Positions 49,586 to 54,757 of a stretch of DNA of 54,757 nucleotides are shown one piece after another. Both the position numbers and the translations under genes were made by a program. The notes beneath the pieces were generated by a model. The model was not told the origin of the DNA, ran no database searches, and was given only the letters and a program-made list of their open reading frames with translations. Source of the stretch: Nonomuraea endophytica (lineage in GTDB: Bacteria; Actinomycetota; Actinomycetes; Streptosporangiales; Streptosporangiaceae); NCBI RefSeq assembly GCF_014203235.1, contig NZ_JACHIN010000029.1, positions 1 through 54,757 on the forward strand, written 5' to 3'. Each line of letters begins with the position of its first letter. Position 1 is the first letter of the stretch.

Positions 49586-50209
49586 GTGAACATCCAGAGC
49601 CGCTACGTTCTCCCCTCCTTCGTCGAGCGCACGTCTTACGGCGTGAAGGAGATGAACCCGTACAACAAGCTCTTCGAGGACAGGATCATCTTCCTCGGCG
49701 TGCAGATCGACGACGCGTCGGCCAATGACGTCATGGCCCAGTTGCTGACGCTGGAGTCGCTTGACCCCGACCGGGACATCAGCATCTACATCAACTCGCC
49801 CGGTGGCTCCTTCACCGCGATGACGGCGATTTACGACACGATGCAATATGTCCGGCCGGAGATCTCGACCATCTGCCTCGGACAGGCGGCCTCGGCCGCC
49901 GCGGTGTTGCTCGCCGGCGGCACGCCGGGCAAGCGCCTGGCGCTGCCCAACGCGCGCATCCTGATCCACCAGCCCTCCACCGAGGGCGGCGGCCAGGCCA
50001 GCGACATCGAGGTCCAGGCCCGCGAGATCCTTCGCATGCGCACGCTCCTCGAGGAGATGGTGGCGAAGCACTCCGGCAAGGAACCCGCCGAAGTCCGCCG
50101 CGACATTGAACGCGACAAAATTCTCAACGCGGAAGAGGCAAAGGCGTATGGTCTGATCGATGACATCATCCCGACCAGGAAGAAGCGGGCACAGGCCGTA
50201 GCTTCCTGA
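49586..50209 (+). CDS. clpP2: ATP-dependent Clp protease proteolytic subunit 2
   Basis: 207 aa from GTG 49586 with GGGGGAG. Ser103 sits in QAASAAAVLLA and His128 in ARILIHQPS; the Asp follows in the IERDKILN segment. An extended N-terminus (SRYVLPSFVERTSYGVKEMNPYNKLF) is typical of ClpP2, the subunit that docks the ClpX/ClpC ATPases. In one operon with clpP1. Confidence 0.96.
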   Translation: MNIQSRYVLPSFVERTSYGVKEMNPYNKLFEDRIIFLGVQIDDASANDVMAQLLTLESLDPDRDISIYINSPGGSFTAMTAIYDTMQYVRPEISTICLGQAASAAAVLLAGGTPGKRLALPNARILIHQPSTEGGGQASDIEVQAREILRMRTLLEEMVAKHSGKEPAEVRRDIERDKILNAEEAKAYGLIDDIIPTRKKRAQAVAS

Positions 50210-50392
50210 TGTGATGTGAGGCACCGGAGCGCTGCCCAATAGGGCACGTTCCGGTGCGACTCGCCGCTAGGGGGCTCACTGAGGGCCCAGAAGACGGTAA
50301 CGTCGAAACCTGAGCGGTTCGGCCAAGTCCGGAGGAAGTCCGGAAACACTGCTCTTGGGAGCAGGGCGGTCCCACGCAAAGGAGTATCTGGG

Positions 50393-51673
<1,281 letters not shown>

Positions 51674-51689
51674 CTCGTCCCGGCACGAC

Positions 51690-51719
51690 GAAGCGCCCCG
51701 CCTGTTGGTGGGGCGCTTC
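51690..51719 (+). terminator. Terminator of clpX
   Basis: GAAGCGCCCC and GGGGCGCTTC pair in a perfect 10-bp stem around a 10-base loop, 16 bp after the stop; TTCTCC follows. Confidence 0.85.
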
Positions 51720-51765
51720 TCCATGTGGAGACGATCCCGTCAACGGCGGCACTAAACTTGGCCGG

Positions 51766-54330
51766 GTGACAACGCCAGAGCTGCCTACCCAGTACACCCC
51801 GGCCGACGTCGAGACCCGGAGCTACTCACGCTGGGAATCCGAAGGCTACTTCCGCGCCGATCCGGGCAGCTCCCGCGAGCCGTACTCCATCGTCCTGCCC
51901 CCGCCGAACGTGACGGGCGTGCTGCACATCGGCCACGCGCTCGACCACTCCATCCAGGACGCGCTGACGCGCCGCGCGCGGATGCGCGGCAAGGAAGCGC
52001 TGTGGGTGCCCGGCATGGACCACGCGGGCATCGCCACCCAGAACGTCGTCGAGCGCAAGCTCGGCGCGGAGGGCCTGTCGCGGCACGACCTCGGCCGCCA
52101 GGCCTTCGTGGAGAAGGTCTGGCAGTGGAAGGAGGAGTCCGGCGGCGCCATCCTCGGCCAGATGCGGCGGCTCGGTGACAGCGTCGACTGGTCCCGCGAG
52201 CGGTTCACGATGGACGAGGGCCTGTCGCGCGCCGTCCAGACGATCTTCAAGCGGCTCTTCGACGACGGGCTCATCTATCGCGCCGAGCGCATCATCAACT
52301 GGTGCGTGCGCTGTCACACCGCACTTTCCGACATCGAGGTCGAGCACAGCGAGGACGACGGCGAGCTCGTCTCCATCCGCTATTCCGACGAGGTCGTCGT
52401 CGCCACCACGCGGGCCGAGACGATGCTCGGCGACACCGCCGTCGCGGTCAATCCCGCCGACGAGCGCTACACCCACCTGGTCGGCACGTACGTGGAGCTG
52501 CCGCTCACCGGCCGGCGCATCCCGATCGTCGCCGACGAGCACGTCGATCCGGCCTTCGGCACCGGCGCGGTCAAGGTCACCCCGGCCCACGACCCCAACG
52601 ACTTCGAGATCGGCCGCCGCCACTCGCTGCCGTCGCTGACCGTCATGGACGAGCACGGCGTCATCACCGCCCACGGCCCGTTCCAGGGGCTCGACCGCTT
52701 CGAGGCGCGGCCCGCCGTGGTGGCCGCCCTGCGCGCGGAAGGCCGCATCGTCGCCGAGAAGCGGCCTTACGTGCACTCGGTCGGACACTGCTCGCGGTGC
52801 AAGACCGTGGTCGAGCCGCGCCTGTCGCTGCAGTGGTTCGTCAACGTCGGGCCGCTGGCCAAGGAGGCCGGTGACGCGGTGCGCGACGGGCGTACCCGCA
52901 TCCACCCGCCGGAGCTGGCCAAGCGCTACTTCGACTGGGTCGACGACATGCACGACTGGTGCATCTCCCGGCAGCTGTGGTGGGGTCACCGCATTCCGGT
53001 CTGGTACGGCCCGGCCGGCGAAGTCGTCTGCGTGGGTCCGGACGAGCAGCCTCCGGCGGGGTATACCCAGGATCCTGACGTGCTGGACACCTGGTTCTCC
53101 TCGGCGCTCTGGCCGTTCTCGACACTGGGCTGGCCGGAGAAGACCGCGGACCTGTCCCGCTTCTACCCGACCTCGGTGCTGGTGACCGGCTACGACATCC
53201 TGTTCTTCTGGGTCGCGAGGATGATGATGTTCGGCCTCTACGCGATGGAGGGGCAGCCGCCGTTCCAGGTGGTGGCCCTGCACGGCATGGTGCGCGACCA
53301 ATACGGCAAGAAGATGTCCAAGTCCTTCGGGAACGTGGTGGATCCGCTCGACTGGATCGACCGCTTCGGCGCCGACGCGACCCGCTTCACGCTGTTGCGC
53401 GGCGCCAACCCCGGCGCCGACGTGGCGGTCAGCGAGGAGTGGGCGGCCGGCTCGCGCAACTTCTGCAACAAGATCTGGAACGCCACGCGGTTCGCGCTGA
53501 TGAACGGCGCCGCGGTCGGGGAGCTCCCTTCCGACCTCACCGCGGCCGACCGGTGGATCCTGTCCCGGCTCCAGCACACGATCGAGGCGGCCGACGCCGC
53601 CTTCGAGGAATTCGAGTTCGCCAAGGTCTCCGACCTGCTCTACCACTTCGCGTGGGACGAGGTCTGCGACTGGTATCTGGAGCTGGCGAAGATCCAGATC
53701 GCCGAGGGCCGCACGGGCACCCGCCTGGTCCTGGGCCACGTGTTCGACGCGCTGCTGCGGCTGTTGCACCCGCTGGTCCCGTTCGTCACCGAGGAACTGT
53801 GGCAGGCGGTCACCGGCGGCACGTCCGTGATGGTGGCGCAGTGGCCGGTCGCCGACCCGCGCTATCGCGATCCGGCGGCCGAATCCGAGATCACCGCGCT
53901 CCAGGAGCTGGTGACCGAGGTCCGCCGCTTCCGCTCCGACCAGGGACTCAAGCCGGGCCAGCGGGTCGCCGCACGTCTCGGTCTCTCCGGTACGGCTCTC
54001 GCCGCGCAAGAGGCCGCGATCCGGTCGCTGCTGCGGCTGGAGGAGCCGGGTGACGGGTTCTCCGCCACCGCGCGGTTCGCGGTGGCCGGGGTGAGCGTCG
54101 AGATCGACACCGCCGGGGCCATCGACGTGGTGGCCGAGCGCAAGCGCCTGGAGAAGGATCTCGCCGTGGCACGCAAGGAGGCCGCCCAGGTGTCGGCCAA
54201 GCTGGGCAACGAGCAGTTCATGGCCAAGGCTCCCGAAGACGTGGTGGCCAAGGTCAGGGCACGTGCGACGCAGTCCGGCGAGGACATCGCGCGCCTGGAG
54301 GCGCAGCTCGCGGCCCTGCCGGCTGGATGA
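51766..54330 (+). CDS. valS: Valyl-tRNA synthetase
   Basis: 854 aa class I synthetase. HIGH at 54-57 (GVLHIGHAL), KMSKS at 516-520, the CP1 editing domain between them (TRAETMLGDTAVAVNP), anticodon-binding helices, and the C-terminal coiled coil (ERKRLEKDLAVARKEA). A TAAACT -10-like element ends about ten bases before the GTG, so the message may be leaderless. Confidence 0.96.
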   Translation: MTTPELPTQYTPADVETRSYSRWESEGYFRADPGSSREPYSIVLPPPNVTGVLHIGHALDHSIQDALTRRARMRGKEALWVPGMDHAGIATQNVVERKLGAEGLSRHDLGRQAFVEKVWQWKEESGGAILGQMRRLGDSVDWSRERFTMDEGLSRAVQTIFKRLFDDGLIYRAERIINWCVRCHTALSDIEVEHSEDDGELVSIRYSDEVVVATTRAETMLGDTAVAVNPADERYTHLVGTYVELPLTGRRIPIVADEHVDPAFGTGAVKVTPAHDPNDFEIGRRHSLPSLTVMDEHGVITAHGPFQGLDRFEARPAVVAALRAEGRIVAEKRPYVHSVGHCSRCKTVVEPRLSLQWFVNVGPLAKEAGDAVRDGRTRIHPPELAKRYFDWVDDMHDWCISRQLWWGHRIPVWYGPAGEVVCVGPDEQPPAGYTQDPDVLDTWFSSALWPFSTLGWPEKTADLSRFYPTSVLVTGYDILFFWVARMMMFGLYAMEGQPPFQVVALHGMVRDQYGKKMSKSFGNVVDPLDWIDRFGADATRFTLLRGANPGADVAVSEEWAAGSRNFCNKIWNATRFALMNGAAVGELPSDLTAADRWILSRLQHTIEAADAAFEEFEFAKVSDLLYHFAWDEVCDWYLELAKIQIAEGRTGTRLVLGHVFDALLRLLHPLVPFVTEELWQAVTGGTSVMVAQWPVADPRYRDPAAESEITALQELVTEVRRFRSDQGLKPGQRVAARLGLSGTALAAQEAAIRSLLRLEEPGDGFSATARFAVAGVSVEIDTAGAIDVVAERKRLEKDLAVARKEAAQVSAKLGNEQFMAKAPEDVVAKVRARATQSGEDIARLEAQLAALPAG

Positions 54331-54433
54331 TGTTTGGCGGTAACGCATGGAGGGAAGACTCATTCGTTACCGGGAAGTTGGACGTTGTACCTGTGTTGGG
54401 CTGCTACAGTTTTCAACGCAGGGTGAGCACGCC

Positions 54434-54464
54434 CCGATGAGCCTCCGGGTTCGGAGCTCATCGG
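54434..54464 (+). terminator. Hairpin downstream of valS
   Basis: CCGATGAGC then TCC pairs with GGAGCTCATCGG with one bulged C and a six-base loop. It is about 100 bp beyond the valS stop and ahead of the rRNA promoters; no U tract. Likely ends valS transcription. Confidence 0.55.
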
Positions 54465-54527
54465 AACGCTGCTAGGCTCTGGACCATCCCAACGACTGAT
54501 CCGGATCTTCCGGCTGCGTCCGCTTGA

Positions 54528-54557
54528 TTGGACAAGGGCCCGATGTTGGAGTAAGTT
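54528..54557 (+). promoter_or_regulatory. Upstream rRNA operon promoter
   Basis: TTGGAC, 18 bp, TAAGTT. It lies 65 bp upstream of the stronger promoter at 54593, the usual tandem arrangement before rRNA operons. Confidence 0.6.
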
Positions 54558-54592
54558 AGCGGGGTTGCCTCAAATCCACCCAGATGGCCGAT

Positions 54593-54621
54593 TTGACAGG
54601 GTCATCTGGATCTGGTAAGAT
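54593..54621 (+). promoter_or_regulatory. Main rRNA operon promoter
   Basis: Perfect -35 TTGACA, optimal 17-bp spacer, and -10 TAAGAT. The transcript would start near 54628 and enter the 16S leader. Confidence 0.8.
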
Positions 54622-54757
54622 AGAGGCAGACGAAATGTGCGCCTCTCGCAGTACTGGAGAGTACGCGTCCGTTTCTTGAGAACTCAACAGTGTGTTAAAA
54701 GCCAGTGCATGAAGTATTTCATGCAACACCTCGTCTGGAATATGATGAGTTTTTGCT
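54622..54757 (+). other. rRNA operon leader (16S gene lies beyond the window)
   Basis: Contains TTGAGAACTCAACAGTGTG (54677 onward), the antitermination boxA-like segment found before actinobacterial 16S genes, then CATGAAGTATTTCATG (54707-54722), a hairpin, and an AT-rich end with GAGTTTTTGCT. These are standard leader features; mature 16S is expected within a few tens of bases of the window end. Confidence 0.8.

Noticed and set aside
51826..54363. 845-codon minus-strand open frame opposite valS
   Set aside because: valS is unmistakable on the plus strand; the opposite frame has no recognisable domain or ribosome site.

Overview
The window is high-GC actinobacterial DNA. A mycothiol-type nitroreductase, bL37, an Eis-type acetyltransferase, a Rip1-like site-2 protease, an XRE/DUF5753 regulator paired with an RsbW-like ATPase, and a tig-clpP1-clpP2-clpX-valS block all fit Streptosporangiales (Nonomuraea-like) or a close relative. 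That placement is inference; no 16S sequence is present, because the window stops inside an rRNA operon leader.

Layout. 1-2.6 kb: a 39-bp tandem repeat, an unrecognised protein and a Ser/Thr kinase. 2.6-16.4 kb: one tightly packed leftward operon of eight genes behind a single promoter with a clear operator. In transcription order it encodes a ROK repressor, two CUT1 permeases, a lipoprotein binding protein, a GH15, a cytoplasmic GH31 and two secreted GH31 enzymes with carbohydrate-binding modules. The gene set matches the two-part pathway known from Kribbella and Arthrobacter: secreted 6-alpha-glucosyltransferase and 3-alpha-isomaltosyltransferase make the cyclic tetrasaccharide cyclobis-(1-6)-alpha-nigerosyl from starch, the ABC transporter imports it, and an intracellular 1,3-alpha-isomaltosidase plus isomaltose glucohydrolase degrade it to glucose. 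Here synthesis, import and breakdown appear joined in one operon.

16.6-31.8 kb: housekeeping genes (pepN, a DsbA-fold nitroreductase, a DUF2254 membrane protein, an aldehyde dehydrogenase, rpiB, def, an Eis-type acetyltransferase, a SpoIIE-type phosphatase, a LuxR-type regulator, a Rip1-like protease and small genes). A ~240-bp element occurs twice in inverted orientation around rpiB-def, next to a truncated SDR gene. 31.9-34.2 kb: a type VII secretion-linked island with a YbaB-like gene, a WXG100-like gene, and a toxin with a C-terminal ADP-ribosyltransferase domain overlapping its probable immunity gene. 34.3-35.4 kb: a secreted coiled-coil cell-wall peptidase under a c-di-AMP (ydaO) riboswitch.

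35.5-44.7 kb: galT with a DeoR regulator, the 25-residue ribosomal protein bL37, a flavin disulfide oxidoreductase, a TrpB2-type synthase, a long dyad before an alpha/beta hydrolase, an MFS remnant, an F420-type oxidoreductase, a trypsin-alpha/beta hydrolase fusion and a uridine-kinase-like protein without a P-loop. 44.8-54.8 kb: a small Cys-rich protein, tRNA-Gly, tRNA-Pro, a regulatory ATPase/XRE pair, tig, a clpP1-clpP2 operon with a ClgR box, clpX, valS, and tandem promoters of an rRNA operon.
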